From positions 3,754,501 to 3,818,500 of the forward strand of contig NC_030811.1 in the NCBI RefSeq assembly GCF_001704415.2: DNA of 64,000 bases, read 5' to 3'. The notes beneath the pieces are model-generated. The model saw only the letters and a program-made list of their open reading frames with translations. It ran no database searches and was not told the DNA's origin. The position numbers and the translations under genes were made by a program. This document shows positions 10,945 through 23,728 of the stretch, one piece after another; position 1 is the stretch's first letter; every line of letters starts with the position of its first letter. This stretch comes from Capra hircus. Its lineage: Eukaryota > Chordata > Mammalia > Artiodactyla > Bovidae.

Positions 10945-11375
10945 GGATCCTGTTCTAAGCGTTTGACATGCATGGACTCGAACTGGCCTTCCTTGGTGGC
11001 TCAGATGGTAAAGAATCCACCTGCAATGCAGGAGACCTGGGTTCGATCCCTGGGTTGGGAAGATCCCCTGGAGAAGTGAATGGCTACCCACTCCAGTATT
11101 CTTGCCTGGAGAATTCCATGGACAGAGGAGCCTGGCAGGCCTCAGCCCATGGAGTCAAAAAGAGTCGGACACGACTGAGTGACTTTCACGTTCACAATAC
11201 ACCAATAAGAAAAATACCACAGATTTCCCCCTTAATTTTACAAATAAGGAAACTAAAGTCCAAAAGGAGTTACGTGACTTTTTAAGGCTACACAATGACT
11301 AAATGGTGAGCAGTTGGCATTCATGCTCAGGTAGTCTGAGTCCAGGGCACGCATCACCCACCGTGTCGCCCTGCC
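10945..11375 (-). mobile_element. MIR SINE, split by a Bov-tA insertion
   Basis: The left part has 'tgttctaagcgtttgacatgcat'. The right part, after the SINE, has 'ttttacaaataaggaaactaaag', 'cacaatgactaaatggtgag' and 'gtctgagtccagggcac'. These match the reverse complement of MIR. This is an ancient tRNA-derived SINE. Confidence 0.75.
10984..11198 (+). mobile_element. Bov-tA SINE inserted in MIR
   Basis: Full-length plus-strand Bov-tA: head 'cttccttggtggctcag', B box GGTTCGATCCC, body, and tail 'cacgactgagtgactttcac'. One of the better preserved copies here. Confidence 0.93.
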
Positions 11376-12199
11376 CACACCATGAACCATTAAACGACTG
11401 CCCAGCCCTCTGTCCGGCTATCACACTGTGGGGTGGACACAGGATCGATTCTCTGTGTGGCACGTTCATAAACGGTGGCAGGAAGAGATCATGGCGACAT
11501 CCTGCCAGCGTCTGTGAGTTTATTGGATAACTGGCCTGTTACACAAGAGCTCAGCAATACCCGCTTTTCCTGTGAAACCTTAAGTACGAGTGAAATATTT
11601 TTAAAGCACAGCTGCCTTAGGGAGGAGATGAAGGTCTGCTGGCTGTGGCCCTGCCCCTCTTTGGTGGCTGCCATAACAAGCCCAGAGCTCGGGGAAGCAG
11701 AGACTGAGAACCCCAACAAATCCAAGCTGAAGCCTGAGGTCTGGCTGCTCTGATCCACTGAAGGCAGAGGCTCCCTGGCTGACACACTGAAATGATGCTC
11801 TTCCACGGAGACCTCTGACCTTCCTGGCTGCACCCCATTTGCCCCAGGCTCCCAGAACCCCGGGTCTGCGGGCAGGGCTGGGTCCCGCTCTCTCCTCTGA
11901 GGCTTCCCTCCATAGACCAGTGCCCATCTGCCCAGTGGCCCCTTTCCCTCCTCCGTGGGCACTGCTGTGTCCCGGACTAGCAGCCATGACCGTGCCCTGA
12001 CAGCGAAGGGCTGGTGTGCTGGGTCCAGGACCAACCCCGCCCCCTGCCCTCGCCCACCTGATGCCCTGAGAGAGAAAGGGAGGGCGTGGACCTGCAGGCT
12101 GGAGCTGCTGCCTCAGTGCTCTGCGGGGTGGGGGGCTGCCTGCAGGGGGCCAGGGTCCCTGGGTCCTCTCTCAGGTGCAGAGAGACGGGTGGAGTGTGT
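11376..12199. other. Unassigned GC-rich intron sequence
   Basis: GC-rich with overlapping open frames on both strands (11.5-12.2 kb), none with a recognisable domain or flanking splice signals that I could support. Confidence 0.4.
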
Positions 12200-12418
12200 G
12201 TGAGGTGGCTTTTCACACGCACCATGGCCGTATAGAATCCACCTGCAATGCAGGAGCCGCAGACTTGATCCCTGGGTCAGGAAGAGCCCCTGGAGGAGGA
12301 AACAGCAACCCACTCCAGTATCCTTGCCTGGAGACTCCCATGAACGGAGGAGCCTGGTGGGCTACAGTCCAGGGGGTCTCAAAGAGGTGGACAGGCCTGA
12401 GTGAGCAGCACACACACA
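12200..12418 (+). mobile_element. Bov-tA SINE
   Basis: Plus-strand copy with an altered head, then 'aatccacctgcaatgcagga', 'cccactccagtatccttgcc', 'cctgagtgagcagcacac' and a short CA tail. More diverged than most copies here. Confidence 0.85.
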
Positions 12419-13589
12419 CCTCTCTCCCTCTCTCCCTGAACCTGCACCAGGGTGCTGAGCCGGGAAACCGTGTCATATTCTCTTCCCTTATGTAACGACG
12501 GCAGGAAACATGTTCCCGTGCGTCTCTGGGCCTTAAGTGTGCGGAGGCACTTTGACTGCCTAAGTCCAGTGGTCAGGGAGCCGACTGTCCAGCCACGCGT
12601 CTGCTTGTTATCTGCGGCACTGTAGCGGCCGGCACTCTGGCACCGTGCGGCAGGTCAGGAAACACACAGGCTTATTAGCACGTCTTCAGAGGAAGGACTG
12701 GGACTACCTGCAGGTCCCTGATCACCCGATCGGAGTGCTGCCCGTGCCACAGACCGTGTTCTAAGCGGAGGGTCTGGTGTGATTCCTCTGCTGTTAAACA
12801 GCTCAGCGCAGGCTGATGTGGGCACAAGAGCCCCCCTCATGGAATACATTTGCATTCCAACCCTGTCTGGCCACAGCAAACGCAACTGCAAATCTTGATT
12901 TCACATCATTGAGACTTCAGAAGTCTTGAATCAAAGTCCTACTGCAGCCTGAAGACAGCCCCTAGGGTCTGGCGGTGCCAGGCCAGGCTGGAGGTGGGCA
13001 GAAAAGTCAGGGTCACCCCTGCAGACTTCTCTTCCTGTTCCAGCTCCATCCGAAGCGCCAGGGAGCTCTGACTGTATTATCACAAAAATGGACGCTGCAG
13101 GTAGCGAGTGTGCCTCTAGCACTTTTGAACAGATTACAGAATCCAGGAAGAGCTTTCGTGTGTGTGTGCGTGTGTCAGAATCTGTGCATTTTGGTTTGGG
13201 AACTTTAGTTTCCCTCTAATGACACAGAGTTCAAAAACACTCTGATTTGACTTTCTACCTGCCAGATGAAATGAGGATCACAGGACCACAGAAAAAGAAG
13301 CTGTGATCTTCTTCTCTCATTTAAATTGAGAATTAGGTAATGCAAATTTCTAATCAAGAAGCAACTTATCACGATGCTGTATTTATAGGAATCTCCTCTT
13401 CTTAAAGGCTTGCATTTCCCTAATGGGACTCCCTCCTCTGATAACCACAAAAAGAGAGGGAAAAAGTCAGCAGAAGCAGTTATATATAGAAAATGTATCT
13501 CGTGCATTTTTACTGAATGAAAGATTCTTTAAATTCTGCAGTGCTTTACAATTTTCAAGTTTCATACACATGATTTCACATGATCCTGT
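12419..13589. other. Unassigned intron sequence
   Basis: No gene recognised. A weak MIR-like piece ('gtgctttacaattttcaag...gatttcacatgatcctg') is possible at 13,535-13,589. Confidence 0.4.
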
Positions 13590-13770
13590 AGTAACCCCTT
13601 TTTAAAGTCCCCTCCTCTCTTTCCTCTCCCCAGTGGGTAACCACTGTTGTTCTCTATATCCGTGAGTCTGCTTTTGTTTGGGTGCTCACCGGTTCCTTGT
13701 ATTTTTTAGATTGCACGTATAAGTGATAACATGCAGTATTTGTTTCTGTCTGACTTACCCTCTGTGGTGT
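13590..13770 (-). mobile_element. L1 fragment
   Basis: Minus-strand L1 near the 3' end: in plus reading 'gtgggtaaccactgttgttc', 'gtattttttagattgcacg', 'aagtgataacatgcagtatt'. A minus-strand BovB starts at its right edge. Confidence 0.8.
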
Positions 13771-14001
13771 TCTAAGTCGTGTCTGACTCTTTTCAACCCC
13801 ACAGACTGCAGCACGCCAGGCTCCTGCACCCTTCACTAGCTCCCCAGGGTTTGCTCAAATTCACGTCCGCTGAGTCAGTATTGCGATCGAACTATCTCAT
13901 CCTCTGCTGCCCCCTTCTCCTTTTGCCTTCCATCTTTCCCAGCATCAGGGTCTTTCCTAATGAGTCAACTCTTCCCCTCAGGTGGCCAAAGAATTAGACT
14001 T
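13771..14001 (-). mobile_element. BovB LINE 3' end fragment
   Basis: Minus-strand BovB covering only the last about 230 bases ('gtcgtgtctgactcttttcaa' to 'caggtggccaaagaattag'). 5' truncated. Confidence 0.9.
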
Positions 14002-14364
14002 CCTTTTAACTCACACTTATTTTTAAACTCAGACAAAGTATTACTAATGCGAACTATCACACATCTCAAGCAGGTCTTACAAAAGTAACTCCTACTGTTT
14101 CCCTAAAAATAACTGTTTTGTCTTCTCAGCTGTGGTCTTAAGTCGGGCCATCAGGCAGAAACTGCTCAGAATCAAACAACGGACGAAAATCTGAAGAGAA
14201 AAGAATCCATTTGTAGCCACTTGGAAGCAGCCACATAGGAGGTTCAGAGTTCTAATTTCAGAACTCCTTTAATTTCGGGGTTAAAAAAAAAGGTCTGGAG
14301 AACTGGGTTAAGGGCACTGTGCTTATTCAAATAGAAGTGAGCAGAGATAGGGTCAGGCAGGATG
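14002..14364. other. Unassigned intron sequence
   Basis: No gene or repeat recognised between the BovB fragment and the L2 element. Confidence 0.4.
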
Positions 14365-14496
14365 CCAGTCCTTCAGGCATTCCTGCAACAAAGACATGTT
14401 GAGCACGTTGCCCATGCCAGATACTATACCAGGCACCTAGACACGCCACAGAATAAGACAGCCAGAGATCCTGACACTAGTCAGCTGATATTCTAA

Positions 14497-14529
14497 GTGT
14501 GTGTGTGGGGGGGGGGGGTGGGGGGGTGG
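14497..14529 (+). repeat. (GT)n/(G)n tract
   Basis: GTGTGTGTG followed by a 13-base G run, T, a seven-base G run and more. It meets the G-quadruplex pattern. It lies inside the L2 fragment at the position where L2 normally has a short G run. Confidence 0.93.
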
Positions 14530-14616
14530 CAGAGAGACAAAAATAAAACAGGCATGATAAGAAAATTATGACCACATATTGGAAGGTGATCAATGGCATG
14601 GGAAAAGAAGGGCAAA

Positions 14617-14745
14617 GCAGGGCAGGGTGGGGAAGAGCAGGAGGGCTGGTGGGGGGGCTGCAGGGCAGGGTGGGGAAGAGCAGGAGGGCTGGTGGGGGGG
14701 CTGCAGGGCAGGGTGGGGAAGAGCAGGAGGGCTGGGGGGGGTGCT
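14617..14745 (+). repeat. 43-bp G-rich minisatellite, three copies
   Basis: Units begin at 14,617, 14,660 and 14,703. Each reads GCAGGGCAGGGTGGGGAAG, then an AGCAGGAGGGCTGG block and a G run. Copies one and two are nearly identical, and the third diverges at its end. The unit appears to derive from the G-rich part of the host L2. Long open frames across it are by-products of the repeat. Confidence 0.95.
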
Positions 14746-14880
14746 GCAACTCTAAGCAGGATGGCAGCGTGGACCCCTGAGAGAGTGATGGGGAAGCAGA
14801 GATGTGAAGCGCAGGAAGGAAGGATGTTCAGGCAGAGGGAACAGACCACGCGTGCCTTCCGGCCACGACAGGGACCTTGA

Positions 14881-15709
14881 CGTTTACCGAGAGAAGCGCG
14901 GAGCTTCGCGGGCAGCTCTGACCTGGGGCAGGGTCACCCCCGGGAGCGATGTTCTACAGTGAGTTCAGGACACGGGGAAATGGACTGTCCGTGTGGTCAG
15001 GATGGATCTGAGAGGGGAAAGAGGAAGGGAAGCTTGGAGGCTCGTGTGAAAACTTCTGCAGAGTCCATCCAAGTAGGAAAATGGCTCTCAAGTGTGTGTA
15101 AGAGGGAGTGACAGGTAGCGGAGGGGCCAGAAACGACCCCGCAAGCGCGCCTCTATTTCAGAGACACCATGATGAAGCCCAGAAGTCGAGAACAGGACTG
15201 TTTCCCCTACGGCTATGATGAAATAAAAGGAGTGCTGGAGCAGGAGAAGCAGAATCAAAGATCACGGGGAGACAGGACGTTAGGATTCTGCTCAGGTGCG
15301 CTCCGGGCACCTGGGGAGACAAAAGCTTCTGGTTGATATGATCTCCTCGGTGCTGCAGGACAGCCATGAGGAAGGGTATCAGTGATTGTGTGTCCAGTAA
15401 GGCCAGCGCCCGACAAGGAAACCAGACATCCCTGCTCATCACAGCCAGCTCCTGTTTCCATAGAAACAGTGCCCCATCTTTGACAGCATCTCCCCTCTCC
15501 CTGTAACAGATAACCAGTCATTTAGGGGCTCACTTTTCTGTCCATTCAGACAAATGAAAAATCTAGGAAAAAGGAAGCGAAACTGGTGACACCTTTCTAC
15601 ACATAAAATAAAGCACTGGCCCGGACAGGCACTGAGGGAGAAAGAGCATCGGCTAGATCTGGGCGTGTCTGATGACATCGCCTCTCGTGCAGATGAAGAC
15701 ATATCCTCT
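14881..15709. other. Unassigned intron sequence
   Basis: No repeat family or gene recognised; opposing open frames at 15.16-15.7 kb have no domain. Confidence 0.4.
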
Positions 15710-15918
15710 TTCCTGGTGGCTCAGGTAGTCAAGAATCCGCCTGCATTGCAGGAGACGCAGGTTCAATCTTTGGGTTGGGAAGAACCCCTGGAGAAGGACG
15801 TGGCAACCCACTCCAGTATTCTTGCCTGGGACATGCCACGGGCTGAGGAGCCTGGTGGGCTACAGTCCATGGGGTTGCAAAGAGTTGGACACGACTGAGC
15901 GACTTACACTACACACAC
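15710..15918 (+). mobile_element. Bov-tA SINE
   Basis: Plus-strand copy: 'tttcctggtggctcagg' head, 'ggttcaatctttgggttgg' B-box region, 'gagttggacacgactgagcg' and a CA-rich tail. Confidence 0.92.
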
Positions 15919-17490
15919 ACATCCTCTTTAATCCTACACTGTAAATATAGATTCCGTGTAAAACGGATTCCAAAATCCATGTGACATGAAGAGCACAACA
16001 CAGACCCGAAGCATCCAGGCTTCCCTATGAGAACCTCAGAGTCTCTTCATTTCTGACCTGAAGGGTCAGAAGCCCAGAAGGCTCATTTGTGAGGCTGAGC
16101 CTTTGCAACATCCAGAAGGCTGTTTGCTTCCATTGTTACTATCTAGGAACCTGTATGACTCCTGTTTCCCAGTCTCTCCCTTGCTCCTCCCATGAACGCC
16201 CACACTTGTCTCTTCTCACCCTTTCCCGACACCCAACAAGCATGCTCCCAAAAGACAGGAAATGAGGGAAGTGGGTAAAACTCATCACCCCAACATCAGT
16301 TGCCCTCCCAGGGAAACTTCCATTTCTGTCTCTTTGGGAACTGGAAAGTCTTAAGCACGATGCGGGAATGTAGAATGAAGCTTCCCATGGAGGTTGAGAA
16401 AGTGCCAGATTTACCCACAGACGAGGACGCAATCAAGGTCCGGAAAGAGTGCACAGTGGCTGATCCACAGGAACACATATCCCGCTGTGTCCATCAGCTC
16501 AGGCCAGGTGACACTATCCGGACGCAATCTAGGTGGTTTACAAACCTACCTTTCCATCTTTCCCGCTGAACTGCCTCTACCCGAAATACTGCCAGCGTCC
16601 ATATCAGAAGGAAGGAGAGCAGGGCAAACCACGGGCCGGCTCACAAAGCATCCACTTAGGAGAGCTATTCTCACTTCCGGTCCATTCCACCTGCCAAGGT
16701 CAACCACGTGACCACACACGACGCTAAGAGGGAGGGCACAAGCCCACGGGTGCCCGTGAGACCCGCAGTAACGTGCAGAGCGGCAGTGACCCTGCGCCAA
16801 ACCATGCCAACACTCAACGTGAGGTCCAGTTTGGCAACTCAGCCCAGCTTGACTTCCGGCTCCGTTTCTCCGCGTGCCACACCCACGCATCCCTCTAGCG
16901 AACTAACCACAGCCCCCATGTAAGTTTCAGCGGAGCCTCTGTCCCCTCAAAGCGCTATTCTCAGCAGCAATGCACTCTGGGGTGGACTCGCGAACAGATG
17001 GGTTCACTCTGGACTCAAAGAGTTTCACCTGCAGCACATTGCCTCCAAACCTGCCATGGAGAACACACGTTTGCAAGCCGGAAAAGATGGGATGGACATA
17101 GCGACAAAGACCTAGAAGTTCTCCTGGGAAAGGAGCTAGGTATTCTATTAATATAAGGCAGCCAAGTGTTCCAGAAAACGGCAACCGTCCCCTCTGTGAA
17201 TATTCCCAAGATGATGTGGCAAGGTAGGCAGGGATGAAAGTCTAACCTCAGGGCAGAGCATGTGCCCACTTGTCTCCATTGGCCTCAGATGCCGGAAGGC
17301 AGCGGTCCATCCGCAGGGTGGTGGAGATGCTGAGGAGGGATGCGCAGAAGCCGCAAAAAGCCCAGAGCCAGCCCCGCATGTTCAGGGCTTGGAGCCATTC
17401 ACTCAAGGCTGGTGGGGTTTCACTACCTTGTGGGGTTGCAACCAGCTTGCAACTCTTAAGAGCTTTCACAAACTGATGAGATAATGTCAT
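15919..17490. other. Unassigned intron sequence with several opposing open frames
   Basis: No gene recognised. Open frames of 60-114 codons occur on both strands (16.14-17.49 kb), including one from an ATG-like start at 16,300 (89 codons, plus) and one at 17,248-17,490 (80 codons, minus). None has a domain I recognise. The absence of known repeats makes this stretch a candidate for an old exapted or decayed sequence. Confidence 0.35.
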
Positions 17491-20214
17491 CTCTCAGGAC
17501 TTTCAAAGAGATTTCTTATTTTTACTTTTGATTTTTAAATTGCTGGATGGCATGCTGCATGAAGCATAGGAATATGGTTTAGAAAATTAAATATTTGGGG
17601 GGAAATGGTTAGGGAGCCTGGAGGCCTGTGATCTTCTCATGCATTCCTCCACCTCTAGTTTCTGCTTTATCCACCCCCTCTTCACTTGTATTGCATAAAA
17701 CCTCTTTTATTCCTGTTCCTATTCTTCAGTGCTCCCTTCTTCCAGTCCTGGTCCACTTCTGGCTGATGCCATCTTAAAACATACTAGGTGCACAATATAT
17801 AAAATAGAAGGGATATAAACAATCATATAAATAAATTACAGATGATATAACAAAGAGACCGTTGCTGTACAAAACAGCTGTATTAATTCCAGTAGTTCTG
17901 TCTTTAAACTAAATCTTCCCAAACAGTAAACAATAAGAGACAGAAGGACTCATTGGTCTTCTCAATTCCAAACTGGGGAACATGCCAGGAAAACCTGCTC
18001 CACATTTTTTTTTAAACAGAGGCATATTCAAAGTGACCCCAAATCATCTAAGGTAAAAGCTGATAACAAATAAAATCTGAACATTAGAGAAAGTTAAGAT
18101 TTTATTTTGACAATGACTGTGATGCCCTGGAAAATCTTGAAGTTCCTTTTTAATTAAAAACTAGGTAGAGGCATGTTTTGGTTTGGTTTGTTTTTAATGT
18201 CCATTGGGCATGGCACTAGTAGGACTTTACTGAGTTCTAAGGGCCTTCAAGCTGTTTATCTACATACCACAGGAGTGAGTTAAAGTCAGGTTTGTTTATT
18301 TTAAAGGGAACGACTGTTCCAGCACCTGAGAACCATTCCCGTGGCAACAGGAGTCCGCCTCTTTCCTGCATGCAGGCAAGACTCCAGTCCCTGCCAGGTG
18401 CCGGGCCATAGTGCCCACTGCTGTTGACCGAGATGTTCCGACTCCGGGAAGCACGATGCTCACCGCCTGGAAGTCTACCATCTGGACCTCACGGGCCGTC
18501 CTGGCTTCTGACTCCCGGTAAAGACACCCATATATGCTCCCAGATTATGGGACAAAACCGAGCATCTCCTGTGCTTCCAGTGGATCTGGATGCTGTTAGG
18601 AAACACAGAAAGCACTGTGTGGAGGGAAACAGAGTAAAACCACTGGGGAGACCCATCCAGGGCAAAAGTCTCATACTACTGTGGGGAAACTGTTATTTTC
18701 TTTGGCAATTAGCATATCCATTTAGAATCAAAATAATTTAGACTGTTAAGATTTCATAACGTTCATATGTTTAAAATCCAGTGATATAATTAAGTTAATT
18801 TTTCCACTCAATTACAGTACCATAGAGGATACTGAGAAGGACACAGGAGAGAAGGAAAGACTGAGTTTCTCTGAGGTCCAGAGAACACAAGTGATTTACA
18901 GAATATTATTCACAGAACTATCTACAGTCTTCTCGTTTGTAAGATGAGATGTTATCCAATTTTTAAGTATTTTATTTTAGATAATTTAAAGATGCAGATC
19001 CTTCTATAGATAAGTGTTCCAAAGGTCGTTAACCAGAAAGGCTGAGTGCTTTTCTTTCTGTACTTGTAAATAAAATCAAATGGATGTGTTTAAAATGAAG
19101 CAAAGCATAGCATGGCACATGAGTACTGACTGCCCTTAACACTATATTTATTAGGGAGAATTTAATTTTGAAAGGATTACTGCACGTATTATTTTATAGG
19201 CAACACTCCATGAAAGGGATCACTACTGTATATTGCGAAGAAGCATTCCATATGTGCTTGATGAATGCATTGTTACCATCAGAGTAATTAAAAGGAACAG
19301 GGTTATATACAATCAGCTTGTACATCTTACTCAGCAACTCCTGCCAGTTGCTTCCAAAAATTAAACTCATTAATCATTCTGATTCCAAAGGAGGAAAAGC
19401 TTGGAGTATGAAATAAAAGGCTCTATTTTTATGAAGAAAAAATGTCCAAAGTCAACATCTAGAGCAATTCCTGTCTACAGAGTGATACTAGAATATTAAT
19501 CTCATGTGGGAAAACCAGCTGATTCCATTGTCAAAAATATAAATTGATACTATGTTATCTAATACTCCAGACCTCCTCATATCTACAGGTAACATATACA
19601 AGTAAATTACTTAAAAGTGCACACTAGCAGGAATAAAAGGAAGCATGCCATATGAAGTAGGCTGCCGTGCCCACTTCAAAAGATCTTACTGCTACACAGA
19701 ACTCAATTCCACCAAGAAGGCAGAATGCTCATTTTTCACAAACATATCCGGCCTTAAGCAAAGACATACTTTTTTGGCCGACTCCACAGAGCAAAGGCTT
19801 GTTAACATGTTGAAATTTATTTGTGATAATTCACAGTGGACAACTGACTCATCCAAATGAAAAAAAAAATCAGGCTTACCCTGACTAATTTTTCAAGCCA
19901 ACAGATTCGCTCTTTGTTAGGGTTCTCCCCAGGCCAAGGTAACAAGGAAGGTGGAATGAGATATACCCAGTGGTGCTTTTAAAAACACAACGTGCAGTGC
20001 AGAGGCAAGAGTTTTGATGCTATATTTGGCTTCACCCATCAGTCAGCTAGCACTGAATCTTTGTTTATATCACCATTCGTACTTCCTTGTAACAGACAAT
20101 TTCCCAATGATGACTCTGCTCTGCATTGAGACAATAGGCAAAATTTTGCATAATTTTGTGATAGCTACTTTACCAAAACATTCACAGAGAGACTGCTTTA
20201 GATAGTAAACACAT
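17491..20214. other. Repeat-poor AT-rich intron sequence
   Basis: About 2.7 kb without a recognised repeat or gene. A 71-codon ATG frame at 19,645-19,860 (plus) has no recognisable domain. Confidence 0.4.
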
Positions 20215-20766
20215 GAAATTAAAAGATGCTTGCTCCTTGGAAGAAAAGTTGTGACCAAATTAGGCAGCATATTAAAAAGCAGAGACATTACTTTGCCAAC
20301 AAAGGTCCGTCTAGTCAAAGCTCTGGTTTTTCTAGGAGTCACGTATGGATGTGAGAGCTGGACTATAAAGAAAGCTAAATGCTGAAGAATTGATGCTTTT
20401 GAACTGTGGTGTTGGAGAAGACTCTTGAGAATCCCTTGGACTGCAAGGAGATCCAGTCAGGCCATCCTAAAGGAAATCAGTCCTGAATATTCATAGGAAG
20501 GACTGATGTTGAAGCTGAAACTCCAATACTTTGACCACCTGATGTGAAGAACTGACTCATCAGAAAAGACTCTGATGCTGGGAAAGATTGAAGGCGGTAG
20601 GAGAAGGGGACGACAGAGGATGAGATGGCTGGATGGCATCACCGACTCAATGGACATGAGTTTGAGTAAGCTCTGGGAGTTGGTGATAGACAAGGAGGCC
20701 TGGCGTGCTGCAGTCCATGGGGTCACAAAGAGTCGGACACGACTGAGACCAAACTGAACTGACTGA
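20215..20766 (+). mobile_element. BovB LINE 3' end
   Basis: Plus-strand BovB from 'aaattaaaagatgcttgctcc' to the 'ccaaactgaactgactga' tail, with several stops. 5' truncated. Confidence 0.94.
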
Positions 20767-20845
20767 TTGTGTGTTTGACATTCTTCTGAAATGCAGAAAA
20801 AAGACTTTGCAGGAGGACAGCTGTTGTAGGGTACTATGATACAGT

Positions 20846-20934
20846 GTTCAGTTCAGTCCAGTCGCTCAGTCGTGTCCGACTCTTTGCGACCCCGTGAATC
20901 GCAGCACACCAGGCCTCCCTGTCCATCACCAACA
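20846..20934 (-). mobile_element. BovB 3' tail fragment
   Basis: About 89 bases of the BovB/BovA 3' end on the minus strand ('agttcagtccagtcgctcag' to 'ctccctgtccatcaccaac'). Confidence 0.85.
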
Positions 20935-21149
20935 GTGTTACACAGCATTAACCCAGAAGGGCACCTCAAAGCTTATCTAGTGAAGTCCTGCATATTACAA
21001 GAAAGAAATCAAGACCCTGAGAGAAATGTAACCGTACAAGCTTATGTGTATTGTATGCCATACTTGAGGGTGGAAGAAACAGTAGCACCAGAAGGGGAAA
21101 TAAAGAGGTTAGGCAGAGTCGTTTAGAATAATGAGAGGCAAAGAGAGGG

Positions 21150-21362
21150 AAGCGGTGGCTCAGCGGTAAAGAGTCCGTTTGCCAGTGCAGGAGACACGGA
21201 AACGTGAGTTCCATCCCTGGGTCGGGAAGGTCCCCTGGAGAAGGAAATGGTGACCCACTCCAGTGATCGTGCCCATAAAATCTCATGGATGGACTGGAGG
21301 AGGCTGGTGCGCTGCAATCCATGGGGTCACAAAAGAGTTGGACATGACTAAGCTACTAAACA
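21150..21362 (+). mobile_element. Bov-tA SINE
   Basis: Plus-strand copy from 'gcggtggctcagcggtaaag' to 'ttggacatgactaagctac', with a small internal insertion near 'cggaaacgtgag'. Confidence 0.9.
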
Positions 21363-22406
21363 GCCACACGGAAAAGAGAGGGAAGTGACAAAGTCAGGGG
21401 TATAGTTTACGTGGATGTCTTGTCACCACTACCGAAACTGATCTGTGGAGCAAAAGGTGGGAGAAGAAATCAACGTGGGGACCGCCAAGGTCCTTCCAAT
21501 CCTACAGTCCTCCAATTCTGCAAAATAGAAAAGCAAATACTCTTCAGAAGAGATGCTAGGAGGTGTATACCAGAGGAATTAAGCTACCTCGGCCATCTGC
21601 TATTACAGAAGCTGTGAAATACACTCAGCTCCCTTTATCTTCATTTTAATTTTCCCAATATTTAGTTTATCTTAAGAAGAAAGCATGGCAGGGAAAGAAT
21701 AGAGTAGTGGAGACCAAAACCTTGGTGCATGGGTTCTCCCAACCCCCTACATGAGGGAGAGGAGGGAAAAGCACTTATGAAGAATACAACGGTCAGAGAG
21801 AGATAGGACATGAATTCACGTGGCATCATGAAAGACGCATGACACAGAAGTCTGAAGTGTAGGGTGGCGGTGGTCAGGAGCAAAGAGGTGACAACGAGGA
21901 CTAAGGCCACTGCCTCCAGTAGTTTAGAGGACACTGAAGACATTCTCTGTGCAGTTTGCTGCAGTGAGGACAGTAAGAATGTGAGTGTGCCACCAACCTA
22001 AGTAAGGAAAAAGGAATCCTTGTAATGAGTCAGTGAATCCACTTTAGATCACCTGATAGAGAATTTGAAAGCTCCAAGCAACACTGGGACATCCCATAAC
22101 TCTTCCATAGACGAGTTACACTAAGCATTATCGAATTCGACATGAAAATAATGAGATCAAGCTGGTGGCTGAAACGTTTAACCTTTTCCTCAATATGTTA
22201 GGAAGATAATACGAGGTTTCAAATACATTTGAAATTGCAGAAGAAAGTCAGAAGGTAGACACATATTTCTGTGGGATCAAGTTGCTTGAAAAGGTAAAGC
22301 TGATAAACGCCAAGGAGAAATGAACAGGATGTTGACAGCATATCAGTGAAAAGTCAAGGTGGAGAGGAAGAGGGCTGGAGGTTTCAGACAAACAGGAGGA
22401 TGAACT
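21363..22406. other. Unassigned intron sequence
   Basis: No recognised gene or repeat. Confidence 0.4.
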
Positions 22407-22440
22407 GCATCAGAAGCATGGCATCAGAAGCATGGCATCA
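22407..22440 (+). repeat. 14-bp tandem repeat, about 2.5 copies
   Basis: GCATCAGAAGCATG repeated at 22,407 and 22,421, with a partial third copy from 22,435. Minor local duplication. Confidence 0.85.
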
Positions 22441-23728
22441 TAAGCTAGACAGCAGTGACATCATAAGAGAGACTGAGTAAGCAACGATTTTTGCTCAGTC
22501 TCTGTTTTGGCCAAATTGCTGTTTTAAAATCCTGTCGTCATACTTGCACTGTTAGGAAATCATGTGTCATCAAAAATGAAGGATACAGGAACATGCTGAT
22601 CTGGCCCCGACAAGCCTAGTGCCCTGACAGCCACCCATGGCCTTCAAAGTCCTTTAAGAAATCAAAAGGAAACGTTCAAGCCAGGGCACAACAAGGTTCA
22701 GTATTTTTAAATTAATTGAAGTTAATTCCTATCAGAAGTTACTAAACTCCATTAAAAGTCACTTCCAGCAGCAGTCCCTTTAAGAGTCAACTAATTTTTA
22801 GCCTATGAAATGAATTTTAAATCAAAATAGCTATTGATTCCACAGAGGGGGTCTCCCAAGTCATTGACTTTAAATAAATATAAGATTGATGAGGAAACTC
22901 TGGTAGAAAAGCACTCAGGGTTTCTTTCTTCTTCAAAGTTAAACTTCACACCTTAAAACTGGCCCACCCCAGACAGACTTTTACACAGCGGAGAGGTCCC
23001 TACACGTAGTTGGTGCACATAGGAAATGCACTCCTAGTCACTAACCATGCAACTGCAGCATTTGACTTCTCTCTTCCAGACCTGGTAACTACTGTCAACT
23101 TTATTTTGTAAAGAACTGTTCGTTCTCAATCCTATTCAGACACGTGTGCATACACACAGACACAGATCAAGAGCTACATTTCATTTCCTCATTTCTAGAT
23201 GGCAGGACAATGAGACACAGAGCTCGCTGGATTTTAAAGGTAATGCTGTTTACCATCATGTGAGTGACCGAGGTGGGAAAGCTGTTTCTGTTCCACGGAA
23301 CAGACAAGCCACGGAAGAGCTAGGGGCTAATAGAGAGGATGCTTCAGAACCTTGGACAGCAACCAGCATGCCCTGGGGATGCCAAGACACACAGAGTAAT
23401 ACGCAATGTATTCTTAATCAGTTGTACATCTAAAGGGTTAAATGTAGGTAGCAGGGTGATTACTCAAGATTCTGTAATCTTAACAAGGGCTAATATCAGA
23501 AAAGTAGTTTTTATACCTACTTTCTTTAACTAGTACTAACTCACAGCAAATGGCATTCCCTGTGACTGGAGGGGAACGAATCTGTTTAATGTGTACTCCT
23601 ACGTAGTATATTTTTAGATATAGTTTTTCCAATCCTGAATACTTTTTCTGAGAAAAGCACATAAAAGTTTTCAAGAAATTGATGCTACATTTACTCGTGT
23701 CATTTTTTAATAATACATTTGAAACACA

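Larger units (their letters stand above)
14365..14880 (-). mobile_element. L2 LINE 3' end carrying two G-rich expansions
   Basis: Plus reading shows L2 reverse-complement landmarks in order: 'caggcattcctgcaacaaag', 'tgccagatactataccaggc', 'gtcagctgatattctaagtg', 'gacaaaaataaaacaggcatg', 'gtgatcaatggcatggg', 'gatgttcaggcagaggga'. A G-run and a 43-bp tandem repeat lie inside the element. Confidence 0.75.

Noticed and set aside
19645..19860. A 71-codon ATG frame in DPP6 intron 1
   Set aside because: Length is within chance expectation, no domain and no conserved neighbours seen.
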